Notes: generated by a model not told the origin, from the letters alone. Positions 44,985 through 54,018 are shown, counted from the stretch's first letter. The stretch is 64,000 nt of DNA from Tritonibacter multivorans (GCF_001458415.1 NZ_CYSD01000002.1:1-64000), one strand, 5' to 3'. Numbers and translations are program-made.

Positions 44985-45739
44985 GCATTCCGATCCTCTT
45001 TCTGCATGGTTGGGCGATGGATGGGGCAATTTTCCAAAACCTGGCCACCTGCCTGGGCCCGGACTTTGATTGCCACGCCCCGGATCTGCCGGGGCATGGC
45101 GTCAACCCGACGGATGCGCCGAACTTAGACAGCTGTGTGGAACTGACCCGGTGGGGCATTGCGGAACTCGACCGCCCAATTGTCGTTGGCTGGTCAATGG
45201 GCGCTGCCGTCGCATGGCGATACATTTCCCGCTATGGAACCTCTGGTGTCAGAGGGTTGGTGACCATCGACATGAGCCCCCGGATGCTACCGGACACCGA
45301 TTGGGACCTTGGCCTGCTTGGGCAATCTGCAGAAGACATCCTCGCCACCTCGTCCAAGATCGAGCCGAACTGGCATCGCATGGTCAACAGCATCATCCGC
45401 AATATGTACGCCACAGATGCCGAAGACGCCCATCAGAACACGGCCATGCGGGCCTTCCTTCGGGCGCAAGACCCAGAACGTTTGCGCCCATTGTGGGACG
45501 ATCTCACTGCCCTCGACGAACGCAAGACCATCGCAAAGATCGATATCCCCTATCTGGTCTGCACCGGCATGCAGAGCAGACTATACAGTGCCGATGTCGG
45601 GCGTTGGATCGCCCAAACCGCGCAACAGGCCCGCGTAGAGAGTTTTCGGAATTCGGGCCATTCTCCTCACATCGAAGAGCCCGAGACCTTTTGCGAGGCC
45701 TTGCGGCGCTTTGCTGTCATAGAGTGCGCGCCAAGATGA
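44981..45739 (+). CDS. Alpha/beta hydrolase
   Basis: A 252-residue alpha/beta-fold hydrolase: oxyanion HGW in ILFLHGWAMDGAIF, nucleophile Ser in VVGWSMGAAVAWRY, and His in NSGHSPHIEEPETF. It resembles BioH/PcaD-type carboxyl-ester hydrolases. Coupled between livM and tetR genes; it may release the imported acid from an ester or hydrolyse a lactone or CoA intermediate. The exact reaction cannot be read. Confidence 0.85.
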   Translation: MSIPILFLHGWAMDGAIFQNLATCLGPDFDCHAPDLPGHGVNPTDAPNLDSCVELTRWGIAELDRPIVVGWSMGAAVAWRYISRYGTSGVRGLVTIDMSPRMLPDTDWDLGLLGQSAEDILATSSKIEPNWHRMVNSIIRNMYATDAEDAHQNTAMRAFLRAQDPERLRPLWDDLTALDERKTIAKIDIPYLVCTGMQSRLYSADVGRWIAQTAQQARVESFRNSGHSPHIEEPETFCEALRRFAVIECAPR

Positions 45740-46359
45740 AAAACGACCAAGAAAGACCCAAGATGAACAAAATGACCGCCCCTAAACCGAAAACCAAACG
45801 CGGTGTGGAACGTCGGGCGAAAATTCTCGCTGCGGCAGAACAGGTGATCGGGGAAAAAGGATTTGCAGCGGCGTCGATCGCGGATATCACCCGCGCCGCC
45901 GACACGGCCCTTGGGACCTTCTACATCTATTTCTCTGGCAAGGACGAGTTGTTTCGCGAACTGGTTGAGGACATGGGCCAAGCCACAAGGTCACAGGCTG
46001 CCGAGCGGATCTCTCACACGACAAACCGGCTGGAAGCGGAACGTGCGGGTCTTGAAGCCTACCTCATGGTCATCCGAGAACGGCCCATGCAGTACCGCAT
46101 CGTGGAAGAAGCCCGTTTTGTCGACCCGGACGCCTACCGGACCTACTATATGGAATTTGGGCAGGCCTATGCCGAACAGCTGGAGGCCGCTGTGGAAAAA
46201 GGAGAGCTGGCCCCCGGCAATGCCGAGGTGCGTGCCTGGGCACTGATGGGCATCGCCAAAACCCTGGGCGAACGTTTCGTGCTTTGGGAGGACGGCGCAG
46301 ACATCGACCGGATCGTCACCGAGGCGCATAAATTCATATGCAATGGCATGGCGCCATGA
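45736..46359 (+). CDS. TetR-family transcriptional regulator
   Basis: A 207-residue regulator: basic leader KTKRGVERRAKILAAAEQVI and helix-turn-helix FAAASIADITRAADTALGTFYIYFSGKDELF. The start overlaps the hydrolase stop (ATGA); inner ATGs at 45763 and 45772 are alternatives and would shorten it by 9 or 12 residues. Probably senses an acyl-CoA made by the ligase downstream and controls the promoter before the binding-protein gene. Confidence 0.88.
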   Translation: MKNDQERPKMNKMTAPKPKTKRGVERRAKILAAAEQVIGEKGFAAASIADITRAADTALGTFYIYFSGKDELFRELVEDMGQATRSQAAERISHTTNRLEAERAGLEAYLMVIRERPMQYRIVEEARFVDPDAYRTYYMEFGQAYAEQLEAAVEKGELAPGNAEVRAWALMGIAKTLGERFVLWEDGADIDRIVTEAHKFICNGMAP

Positions 46360-47135
46360 CGAACCTTGCGACGGATCTTGTAAGGTTTCGCCAAGAAACG
46401 CTTCCCGGGGGCGAACCTTTCTTTGCAATCTCTATGCAGGCCCCGCGTGCCAATGCTCTCGCGCCCGAGATTTTGGCGGCGCTTCACAGCGCTTTTGATG
46501 CGCTGGAAACCTCGGGGATCCAAAAGGCATTGATCACCGGCGGACGGCATTTTTCCACCGGCGGTGATGTGGCGCGGTTTTATGACGCCGCCCACTCAGG
46601 ACATGCCGAAGACTACAGCGACAAGGTCGTGCCACCCTTGCAATCGCTGGTCCTTAGAATGATCGAGATGCCGGTGCTGTTCGCAACCGCCGTTCGAGGG
46701 GCCGCGACCGGCGGATCTGCTGGTCTGCTGTTTGCCTCTCATCTTGCGGTTGCCGCCCCTGATGCCTTTGTACAGCCCTATTATGGGACCGTAGGATTTG
46801 CGCCGGACGGGGGCTGGACCGCGCTGCTTCCGGATTTGGTCGGTCGCGCGGTTGCCCGCAGTTGGCTGATGGCGAACCAAAGGAAAATGGCTGAAGAACT
46901 GCACCGGCTGGGACTGATTCAGGATATTGCGGCTGCGCCTGAAGATCGCGCACAGGATCTGTTGGACGGCATTGATGTCGCCTCCGCGCTCGCAACCAAA
47001 TCCTTGTTCTGGAACGCTGTGCGCCGCGAGGCGATAAAGTCCGGCCTGAGCGCAGAAGCCAAAGCCTTCCGGCAATTGATCGGACGGGGGCGCACGCAAT
47101 CCCTGATGCAGACATTTCTTGAAAACATTGGATGA
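46356..47135 (+). CDS. Enoyl-CoA hydratase/isomerase family protein (PaaG/ECI-like)
   Basis: A 259-residue crotonase-fold protein. Oxyanion segments FSTGGDVARFYD and AATGGSAGLLFASH are present; the two Glu of classical hydratases are replaced, while VGFAPDGGWTALLPDLVG carries the Asp typical of PaaG and enoyl-CoA isomerases. It likely shifts a double bond in the CoA-activated substrate. Start overlaps the tetR stop (ATGA). Confidence 0.87.
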   Translation: MTNLATDLVRFRQETLPGGEPFFAISMQAPRANALAPEILAALHSAFDALETSGIQKALITGGRHFSTGGDVARFYDAAHSGHAEDYSDKVVPPLQSLVLRMIEMPVLFATAVRGAATGGSAGLLFASHLAVAAPDAFVQPYYGTVGFAPDGGWTALLPDLVGRAVARSWLMANQRKMAEELHRLGLIQDIAAAPEDRAQDLLDGIDVASALATKSLFWNAVRREAIKSGLSAEAKAFRQLIGRGRTQSLMQTFLENIG

Positions 47136-48631
47136 GGAAAATGTTTGACGAGATCCCAGATATGGCCGCAAAACGGGCGGAGCTTACCCCAGACAGATTG
47201 GCCTTTGCGGACACCACCAGTGGGCGCGATTGGAGTTTCCGGCAAATCAACGAGGCGGCAGACGCCACCGCCGCAGGCCTGCGCGCACAAGGGCTGGCTG
47301 AAGGCGACCGCCTGGCCATTCTCTGCCAGAACCGGGCTGAGTTTTTTGTGGCACTGTTTGCCTGCCAAAAAACCGGAATAATCCTCTGTCCGCTGAACTG
47401 GCGCCAGCCCGCGCTTGAATTGACTGAAACCATAGAACAGGTCGGCATCTCACTGTTGCTTGCGGATACGGCGTTTCAGGACACAGCCCAAAAGATCGCG
47501 GCGCAGATGGACGTGCCGCTTTTGTCCATTGAAAAAGACCTCGCTGGCTGGATCGACGCCGACGCCCCCCCTGTGACACAGCCCATCCCGGCAGAGCGAC
47601 CTTGGTATCTGTTGTTCACATCTGGAACCACCGGCCTGCCGAAATCTGTTGTCCAGACGGCCCGGATGGCCTGGGCAAACACCGTCAACATCGGGCAGGC
47701 CATCGACATGACATCGGACGACCGCGCAGTGTGCTTCTTGCCCCTTTTCCATACGGCTGGCATCAACCTCTATTCCCTGCCGGTATTCCTGACCGGAGGC
47801 GCTTCCACGATCCTGCCAAAATTCGACGCTGCGGCGGTCACGGAGCTGCTCGCTTCAGGGCAGATCACGCAGTTTTTTGCGGTCCCCGCCGTCTACCAAG
47901 AGCTGTCGCTCCTGCGTCAAATTGGGGGGCTGGACTGGTCCCGCATTCGCTGCGGCTGTGGCGGCGCTCCGCTGCCGGAACCTTTGATCCGTTTCTATGG
48001 AGAGCTCGGTGCGAAAGTTCTGAACGGTATGGGGATGACCGAAACTGGTCCAACCGTTTTTCTGATGGACCCTGAACATGCAACGCAGAAAATCGGGTCG
48101 GTCGGAAAGCCACAAAGCCTGGCCGAGGTTCGGCTGGACAGCGTTCCGGAGGGCGCAGAGGGGGTTGGCGAATTGCTCCTGCGTGGCCCCGGCATAACAC
48201 CGGGGTACTTCGCAAATCCCGAAGCCACGGCGGCAGCCTTCACATCTGATGGCTGGCTGGCCACGGGCGACGTCGCACGGCGCGATGCGGATGGGTATTA
48301 CTTTATCGTGGACCGCATCAAAGACATGTTCATCTCGGGCGGTGAAAACGTTTATCCGGCCGAAGTGGAACGGGTGTTGCATACGCATCCGGCGGTGCTC
48401 GAAGCAGCTGTTATCGGTGTGCCCGATGCAAAATGGGGCGAGGTCGGTGCTGCATTTCTACTGCTGCGCCCGGGCGCAACACTTGCGCCGGACACTCTGC
48501 GCCCTTGGTGCCGGGACCGCCTTGCGTCCTACAAGGTTCCGGCGCACGCCCGCATTGTCACTGACCTGCCCCGAACGGCGGCTGGCAAAGTGTGCAAGCC
48601 TGACCTTCTGAAGGCGTTTCAGCATGATTGA
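47132..48631 (+). CDS. Acyl-CoA ligase (AMP-binding, FadD/CaiC-like)
   Basis: A 499-residue ANL ligase: YLLFTSGTTGLPKSVVQTAR (P-loop), GMGMTETGPTVF, TGDVARRDADGYYFIVDRIKD, ISGGENVYPAEVERVL and the C-terminal Lys in LPRTAAGKVCKPDLL. It activates an imported carboxylic acid to its CoA ester. Medium-chain, aromatic and alicyclic acids are all possible. An inner ATG three codons on (MFDEIPDM) also fits. Overlaps the next gene by 8 bp. Confidence 0.9.
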   Translation: MRKMFDEIPDMAAKRAELTPDRLAFADTTSGRDWSFRQINEAADATAAGLRAQGLAEGDRLAILCQNRAEFFVALFACQKTGIILCPLNWRQPALELTETIEQVGISLLLADTAFQDTAQKIAAQMDVPLLSIEKDLAGWIDADAPPVTQPIPAERPWYLLFTSGTTGLPKSVVQTARMAWANTVNIGQAIDMTSDDRAVCFLPLFHTAGINLYSLPVFLTGGASTILPKFDAAAVTELLASGQITQFFAVPAVYQELSLLRQIGGLDWSRIRCGCGGAPLPEPLIRFYGELGAKVLNGMGMTETGPTVFLMDPEHATQKIGSVGKPQSLAEVRLDSVPEGAEGVGELLLRGPGITPGYFANPEATAAAFTSDGWLATGDVARRDADGYYFIVDRIKDMFISGGENVYPAEVERVLHTHPAVLEAAVIGVPDAKWGEVGAAFLLLRPGATLAPDTLRPWCRDRLASYKVPAHARIVTDLPRTAAGKVCKPDLLKAFQHD

Positions 48632-48980
48632 TCTGCAGCAGCACTGGACACCAACGCAGGCGGAATTTGACGCCTTTGCCACATTGTCCGGCGACGAAAA
48701 CGCCATCCATGTGGACCCCGAATTCTGCGCAAAAACCCAGTTTGGACGCACTGTGAGCCACGGGATGCTGATTTATTCCAAGCTCTGGGGATTGCTGCAT
48801 CATCACATCCCCAACCTTTCCCAAACGCAGCAAGATCTGATGTTTCCCAACCCGGCTTTTGCCGGCGAACCGCTGCTCTTGACGGTCCGCGAACACAGCC
48901 CGGGTCAGCTCAGCATGCGCGCAACGCGTGTCCACGACAATGCCGCCTGCCTGATCGGCGAAGCGAGGGTCGAATGCTAA
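48624..48980 (+). CDS. MaoC-like (R)-specific enoyl-CoA hydratase, catalytic hot-dog subunit
   Basis: A 118-residue single hot-dog domain with the hydratase-2 motif SGDENAIHVDPEFCAKTQFG, whose Asp and His are catalytic in MaoC/PhaJ, followed by TVSHGMLIYSKLWGLL. Much shorter than double-hot-dog hydratases. It overlaps the following hot-dog gene by 7 bp, which suggests a two-subunit enzyme. Confidence 0.85.
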   Translation: MIDLQQHWTPTQAEFDAFATLSGDENAIHVDPEFCAKTQFGRTVSHGMLIYSKLWGLLHHHIPNLSQTQQDLMFPNPAFAGEPLLLTVREHSPGQLSMRATRVHDNAACLIGEARVEC

Positions 48981-49336
48981 CTGTTGGCGAATCTGCGCAT
49001 CTTGTGCGCAGCTATTCCCAAGACGACCTGCACGCGTTTGCCGCATTAAGTTCCGCCTCCGTAAAAGCCGTTCCCGAACCCCTGATCGCGGCCCTGTTTT
49101 CGCAACTCTTGGGTATGGAACTGCCCGGTTTTGGAACCAATTACCTCAAGCAAGAGCTGAGGTTCAAAACGCCTGCCCCGCTCAACACCCCTTTGGAAGC
49201 CCGCGTTGAAATCATCCGCCTTCGCCCGGAAAAACATCTGGTGGACCTGTGTGCAACCTGCCGCACGATCGACGGCCGCCTCATTTGCGAAGGCCGCAGT
49301 CTGGTCAAAGCAAAGGATGTGCCGAACGCCTTTTGA
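48974..49336 (+). CDS. MaoC-like hot-dog protein without the catalytic loop
   Basis: A 120-residue hot-dog protein: LPGFGTNYLKQELRFKTPAPLNTPLEARVEI and DGRLICEGRSLVKAKD are MaoC-like, but the Asp/His segment is shortened to ALSSASVKAVPEPLIAALFS, so the active-site residues are missing. It is probably the structural partner of the catalytic subunit just upstream, as in heterodimeric MaoC hydratases of sterol side-chain degradation. Last gene of the module. Confidence 0.8.
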   Translation: MLTVGESAHLVRSYSQDDLHAFAALSSASVKAVPEPLIAALFSQLLGMELPGFGTNYLKQELRFKTPAPLNTPLEARVEIIRLRPEKHLVDLCATCRTIDGRLICEGRSLVKAKDVPNAF

Positions 49337-49372
49337 CCAAGCATCCCCGCTTGTGACTTGGATCAAGATCCG

Positions 49373-49400
49373 TGATCCAAACCCGCCGCCGCGACGTAGT
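49373..49400 (+). promoter_or_regulatory. Possible RpoE (ECF11)-type promoter of the photolyase gene
   Basis: TGATCC (49373-49378) equals the -35 element of RpoE/ChrR-type promoters in Rhodobacter; 16 bases later CGTAGT stands where a -10 would be, about 27 bases before the ATG. TGATCCAA is also the right arm of an inverted repeat TTGGATCA-N7-TGATCCAA (49358-49380). Such sigma factors respond to singlet oxygen, which fits a photolyase gene. Confidence 0.5.
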
Positions 49401-49426
49401 CTTCTGACAAATAAAGGGACGGCGCA

Positions 49427-50959
49427 ATGAAGCTTCGACTGATCCTCGGCGATCAACTCTCATCACACATCTCCTGCCTAAAAGACGCATCATCGCAAGA
49501 TGTTATCCTGATGTGCGAGGTCCGCTCCGAAGCCACCTATGTCAAACACCACAAGAAAAAGATCGCCTTTGTCTTCTCGGCTATGCGGCATTTTGCACAG
49601 TCACTGACGGATCGCGGCCTGAACGTCCGCTACATCCCTTATGATGCCCCCCAGAACCAAGGCAGCCTGCGCGGCGAGGTCAACGCCGCCCTGAAAGACC
49701 TGCACATCGACGGAATCGTTGTCACAGAACCCGGAGAACACAGGCTTTTGGCAGAGATCCAGTCATGGGGCAGAGAGTTCAACGTCCCGGTCTCCATTCG
49801 GCCAGATACGCGGTTCCTTGCAACGCACGAAGATTTCACAACCTGGGCAAGCGGTCGCAAGCAACTCCGCATGGAGTATTTCTATCGCGAGATGCGCCGC
49901 AAACATCAGGTTTTGATGGACGTCGACGGCCCGATTGGTGGTCAGTGGAACTACGACAGCGAAAACCGCAAACCCCCGAAAGAGGGGCTGGACGTTCCGG
50001 ACCCTTTCGACATGCCGCCGGATGCGATCACCCAGGATGTCCTGTCGCTGGTCGACGTGCATTTTGCGGATCATTTTGGCGATCTGTTCCCGTTTTCTTT
50101 CGCCGTGACACGAGAAGGCGCCTTGGGCGCGCTTGAGATGTTTATCAATCAGCGGCTGAACCAGTTTGGAGACTACCAAGATGCCATGGTTCAGGGCCAG
50201 CCATGGATGTTCCACAGCCACATCGCGCTTTACCTGAACGTTGGTCTTCTACAGCCGCTGGAATGCATCCGCGCCGCCGAACAGGCCTACCATCGCGGAC
50301 AGGCGCCGCTCAATTCGGTCGAAGGGTTTATCAGTCAAATTCTTGGCTGGCGAGAATACGTGCGCGGGATCTACTGGCTCAAAATGCCCCACTACAAAGG
50401 CACCAATTTCTTTGCAGCCAAACGGGATTTGCCGGATCTGTATTGGACCGGGCAAACAAAAATGAACTGCCTGCGTCAATGCATTTTGGAGACCAAGCAG
50501 AACGCCTATGCCCACCACATTCAACGGCTGATGGTGTTGGGCAATTTTGCGCTTCTGGCCGGTCTGGATCCGGATCAGGTCAATGACTGGTATCTCTTGG
50601 TCTATGCCGACGCCTTTGAATGGGTCGAGCTGCCCAATGTCCACGGCATGGTACTGTTTGCGGACGGCGGCACGCTTGCGTCGAAACCCTATGCCGCAAG
50701 TGGCGCTTATATCAAAAAGATGTCGAATTACTGCAACAGCTGCTCGTACAAAGTCGGCCTCAAGAACGGCCCCAAAGCCTGCCCGTTTAACTATCTCTAC
50801 TGGGACTTTATGCAGCGCAATGGTGGAAAACTGCGCGGCAACCCGCGCCTTGGGTTTGTCTTTAAGACCCTAGACCGGATGAGCGACGAAAAGCGCGCCG
50901 CCAGCCGCGCTGACAGCGCACGTTTCTTTCAGGCTTTGGAAAACCGCGAAAACGTCTGA
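49427..50959 (+). CDS. FeS-containing bacterial cryptochrome/(6-4) photolyase (PhrB/CryB type)
   Basis: A 510-residue flavoprotein that repairs UV (6-4) lesions or acts as photoreceptor. It has the N-terminal lumazine-binding-type domain (MKLRLILGDQLSSHISCL) and C-terminal FAD domain. Four Cys for the 4Fe-4S cluster are at about 348 (KMNCLRQC), 436 and 439 (MSNYCNSCS) and 452 (GPKACPFNY), an exact two-residue offset from the ligands I recall for Agrobacterium PhrB. AAGGGACGG precedes the ATG. It forms its own unit, convergent to the aldo/keto reductase gene. Confidence 0.93.
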   Translation: MKLRLILGDQLSSHISCLKDASSQDVILMCEVRSEATYVKHHKKKIAFVFSAMRHFAQSLTDRGLNVRYIPYDAPQNQGSLRGEVNAALKDLHIDGIVVTEPGEHRLLAEIQSWGREFNVPVSIRPDTRFLATHEDFTTWASGRKQLRMEYFYREMRRKHQVLMDVDGPIGGQWNYDSENRKPPKEGLDVPDPFDMPPDAITQDVLSLVDVHFADHFGDLFPFSFAVTREGALGALEMFINQRLNQFGDYQDAMVQGQPWMFHSHIALYLNVGLLQPLECIRAAEQAYHRGQAPLNSVEGFISQILGWREYVRGIYWLKMPHYKGTNFFAAKRDLPDLYWTGQTKMNCLRQCILETKQNAYAHHIQRLMVLGNFALLAGLDPDQVNDWYLLVYADAFEWVELPNVHGMVLFADGGTLASKPYAASGAYIKKMSNYCNSCSYKVGLKNGPKACPFNYLYWDFMQRNGGKLRGNPRLGFVFKTLDRMSDEKRAASRADSARFFQALENRENV

Positions 50960-50991
50960 CTTGCCGCATAAAACGGCCAGCACGGATGCAC

Positions 50992-51978
50992 TTACCAATA
51001 GTGATGCACATGGGGTGCGATGCGGGTTTGGTACAGGCTGCGCAAGACGGTCATCGCTTCATCGGAGACCGGAGGGAGTGCGCTGGCCGCAGCGTTTGCA
51101 CGGGCTTGCACATCGGATTTGGCACCGGGAATAACCACAGTCACCGCCTCCTCCATCAGGATCCAACGCAACGCAAACTGTGCCATGCTGACGCCTTCAG
51201 GGACCAGATCTCGGATGTCTTCAACAACCTCCAGCGCCAACTCGTATGGCACGCCGGCAAATGTCTCGCCCTTGTCGAACTCTTCACCATTGCGGTTGAA
51301 AGCGCGGTGATCATCCGGCGCAAAACGGGTTTCAGCCGTCATCTTGCCCGTCAACAGACCCGACGCCAAAGGCACACGGACAATCGTCGCAATATTGCGT
51401 GCCTTGGCCTCTCGGAAAAACAGACCCGCAGGGCGCTGCCGGAAAATATTGTAGATGATCTGAACAGACATAACGCCCGGATATTCGATCGCTTTCAGGG
51501 CCTCTTCGACTTTTTCAACCGATACCCCATATCCCTTGATCTTGCCGTCCTGAACCAGACCTTCCATGATATCAAACACATCTGGCTGATAGAAAACCTC
51601 GCTTGGGGGGCAATGCAGCTGCACCAGATCTAGACACTCCATCTGAAGATTGTCGCGCGAACGGTCCACAAAAGCGGTAAGGTTTTCCTTTGTGAAACCC
51701 GCCGCGACATGGGGGGAAAGACGTCGGCCCGCCTTTGTCGCAACAAAGGGGCGTGTACCGCCGCGTTCCTTTAGAACCTCTGCGATAATGCGTTCGGAAC
51801 GGCCATCACCATAAACATCAGCCGTGTCGATAAAGGTCATGCCCGCATCCAATGCCGCATGCACCGCCTGTTTCGCATCCGAAGCCGACACATCGCCCCA
51901 GCTGCCGCCGATGGCCCAAGCACCAAAGCCGATTTCGGAAACGTCATGACCTGTCCGGCCAAAGGGTCTGGTTTTCAT
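50992..51978 (-). CDS. Aldo/keto reductase
   Basis: A 328-residue TIM-barrel NADPH oxidoreductase: GFGAWAIGGSWGDV, FIDTADVYGDGRSERI with the catalytic Asp and Tyr, VATKAGRRL with Lys, and DLVQLHCPPSEVF with His. C-terminal VVIPGAKSDVQARANA binds NADPH. I start at MKTRPFGRTGHDV, which follows GAGGAG, rather than 19 codons earlier. It is divergent from the LysR gene, which likely controls it. Physiological substrate unknown. Confidence 0.9.
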   Translation of the reverse strand: MKTRPFGRTGHDVSEIGFGAWAIGGSWGDVSASDAKQAVHAALDAGMTFIDTADVYGDGRSERIIAEVLKERGGTRPFVATKAGRRLSPHVAAGFTKENLTAFVDRSRDNLQMECLDLVQLHCPPSEVFYQPDVFDIMEGLVQDGKIKGYGVSVEKVEEALKAIEYPGVMSVQIIYNIFRQRPAGLFFREAKARNIATIVRVPLASGLLTGKMTAETRFAPDDHRAFNRNGEEFDKGETFAGVPYELALEVVEDIRDLVPEGVSMAQFALRWILMEEAVTVVIPGAKSDVQARANAAASALPPVSDEAMTVLRSLYQTRIAPHVHHYW

Positions 51979-52178
51979 GGATGTGCTCCTCATTGCGGAA
52001 TGACTGTAATTGGCCAGATGCCGGAGACAGAGCACACGATGGGAGGGTCGCGCGCGCCAGACTGCCCCCGGCCTGCCTGATCAAGGGCCATGATCCAAAG
52101 TTACACTTGAACAGGGCCAAGCGGGACGGATATTGATTGAATGCAGTTCATTCTTCGAATGAGGCAAGTTCACAGAAA

Positions 52179-53090
52179 ATGCTCTCTGATCGCACTAACC
52201 TCGCAGATCTGCGGTTGTTTCTGACAATCGTGCGCCGTCAGAGCTTTACCGCCGCGGCAATCGAACTCGGCGTGACCCCGTCAGCCGCCAGCCACGCCAT
52301 TCGGCGGCTCGAGGAAAAACTGGGGGCAAAGCTCTTGAACCGAACCAGCCGCTCTGTCATGCCCACCGACCTTGGACAAGACCTGGCAGAAAGTCTGGCT
52401 GACGGGTTCGACACAATCGATGGCGCTGTTCACGCCATTCAAGCCCCCGGTGCCGCGCGGTTTGGCGAGCTGCGGATCAATGCGTTTGCAGATGCGGCCC
52501 ATATGCTGATCGCCCCTGCTCTGCCCGAATTCGCGCGCCGTTTTCCCGACGTTCGATTGACCGTCGCGGTCGAGGAACGGCCCATCGACATCGTGGAAGA
52601 AGGCTATGATGCAGGCATCCGTTATGGTCACCATGTGCCAGAAGACATGGTTGCGGTTCCCCTCACTGGTCCCCATCGCTGGGTCGTGGTCGCCGCGCCG
52701 TCTTATCTCGATGCCCGATCTATCCCGCAGACCCCGGAAGACCTAAAAGACCACACATGCCTTCAATTGCAGCTGGGCGACAATTCAAACTATGCTTGGG
52801 AACTGCGCGACGGCACGGCAGAGCGCGCGTGGCGTGTACCCGGCAATATTACTGTCAAAGATACCGCAACCACGATAACAGCGGCAAAGGCAGGTTTGGG
52901 CCTGGCTTATTTGTTGGAAGCCCGGATTGCGCCAGAATTGGCTGAAGGCAGCCTTAAGATCGTGCTGGATGATTATGCCGCGGCGGGCGAACCCTTGTAT
53001 ATCTACTACGGCAGCCGCCGCCACAATCACCCCGGCCTGCGCGCCTTGACGAACATCATGCGCCGCAACAACCAACTATCGCAGATCTAG
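52179..53090 (+). CDS. LysR-family transcriptional regulator
   Basis: A 303-residue regulator. N-terminal helix-turn-helix LRLFLTIVRRQSFTAAAIELGVTPSAASHAIRRLEEKLGAKL is split only by family-normal residues; the effector domain spans about 90-295 (VEEGYDAGIRYGHHVPEDM). MLSDRTNLAD gives the usual short LysR leader; a TTG at 52137 with a GGGACGG site would add 14 residues. Divergent from the aldo/keto reductase, 200 bp spacer, so autoregulation and control of that gene are likely. Confidence 0.87.
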   Translation: MLSDRTNLADLRLFLTIVRRQSFTAAAIELGVTPSAASHAIRRLEEKLGAKLLNRTSRSVMPTDLGQDLAESLADGFDTIDGAVHAIQAPGAARFGELRINAFADAAHMLIAPALPEFARRFPDVRLTVAVEERPIDIVEEGYDAGIRYGHHVPEDMVAVPLTGPHRWVVVAAPSYLDARSIPQTPEDLKDHTCLQLQLGDNSNYAWELRDGTAERAWRVPGNITVKDTATTITAAKAGLGLAYLLEARIAPELAEGSLKIVLDDYAAAGEPLYIYYGSRRHNHPGLRALTNIMRRNNQLSQI

Positions 53091-53108
53091 CCCCATTGCG
53101 GCGCAAAT

Positions 53109-53807
53109 TCAGCTGCGCTTGCGGGCCGGAATGAGCTGTTGCACCATGCCAACAACCAGCAGGTAAACCGAGGTCACAACAAGCCCCCAATGGGCCCAGC
53201 TTTGCGGGTGGAAATCGACCCAGGCCGCCCAGCCTGCAAAGAAGGTCCAAGCGATCGCCATTGGCAAAGACAGCTTGCGCCAGCGCTCCGTGCGAACCGG
53301 ATGGATGAACTTGAGTGGCACGAACATGGACGCCGCCAGCGCCGTGACCAGCGCCAGACACACCCAGTGGCTGGGCTCCAGGGCAAAGATAACCAGAACC
53401 AGCATGTTCCAGCACCCAGGGAACCCCGCAAAGGAATTGTCCTTTGTCTTCATACGGGTGTCCGCAAAATACATCGCCGAAGCAAACGTGATGACAATAA
53501 TCGCGACCCAACCTGTCCAGCCCGCCATCAAGCCGGACTTAAACAGCGCAAACGCGGGGATGAACACATAGGTCAGATAGTCGATGATCAAATCCAGCAG
53601 CACCCCGTCAAATTCGGGCGCATAACGGCGCACATTGTAATGCCGCGCAAGCGGGCCATCGATGCCATCAACGGCAAAGGCCACAACCAGCCAGACAAAC
53701 ATGAGATCCCATTTCGCTTCGACAGCCGCCAACAAGGCAAGCATGGCAAAAACAGCACCGGTGGCAGTAAGCAAATGGACGGAGAGCGCGCGGAGTTGAG
53801 GTGACAT
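53109..53807 (-). CDS. pcs: Phosphatidylcholine synthase (CDP-alcohol phosphatidyltransferase)
   Basis: A 232-residue membrane enzyme with about eight helices. The CDP-alcohol phosphotransferase motif appears as DGIDGPLARH ... EFDGVLLDLIID, in the spacing typical of bacterial Pcs, which condenses CDP-diacylglycerol with choline. FADTRMKTKDNSFAGFPGCWNM and EPSHWVCLALV are also Pcs-like. Start taken at ATG (MSPQLRALS) after AGGTGGGA; a GTG two codons earlier is possible. Makes phosphatidylcholine, common in Roseobacters. Convergent to lysR. Confidence 0.92.
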   Translation of the reverse strand: MSPQLRALSVHLLTATGAVFAMLALLAAVEAKWDLMFVWLVVAFAVDGIDGPLARHYNVRRYAPEFDGVLLDLIIDYLTYVFIPAFALFKSGLMAGWTGWVAIIVITFASAMYFADTRMKTKDNSFAGFPGCWNMLVLVIFALEPSHWVCLALVTALAASMFVPLKFIHPVRTERWRKLSLPMAIAWTFFAGWAAWVDFHPQSWAHWGLVVTSVYLLVVGMVQQLIPARKRS

Positions 53808-53993
53808 TCCCACCTGATGGCGAATTTCGTCCCGTCTTGCAAGTGGCGTACAAACTTTAGCGTATCAATCCTTCGTTCCTGACAACCATCACGGACGAAG
53901 ACAAGCTGCCTCGCCGTTCCATCCCCGGCACTGGTCGAGCTCCACCTCTTCCTCAAACATCGCTTTGCCTCGGCCCAAACTTAATCGATGACG

Positions 53994-54018
53994 TGACCTG
54001 AGCCCCGTTTTCTCCTCC
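53994..54018 (+). repeat. IS left inverted repeat
   Basis: Begins TGACCTGAGCCCCGTTTTCT and matches the reverse complement of the right end at most positions (differences at three or four bases). Confidence 0.9.

Noticed and set aside
45070-45735. Upstream extension of the TetR gene to 429 residues
   Set aside because: It reads the hydrolase gene out of frame; TetR proteins begin close to the helix-turn-helix.
52088-52110. Second RpoE-like promoter (TGATCC near 52091) before lysR
   Set aside because: TGATCC is present but no CGTA-type -10 at suitable spacing; probably chance.
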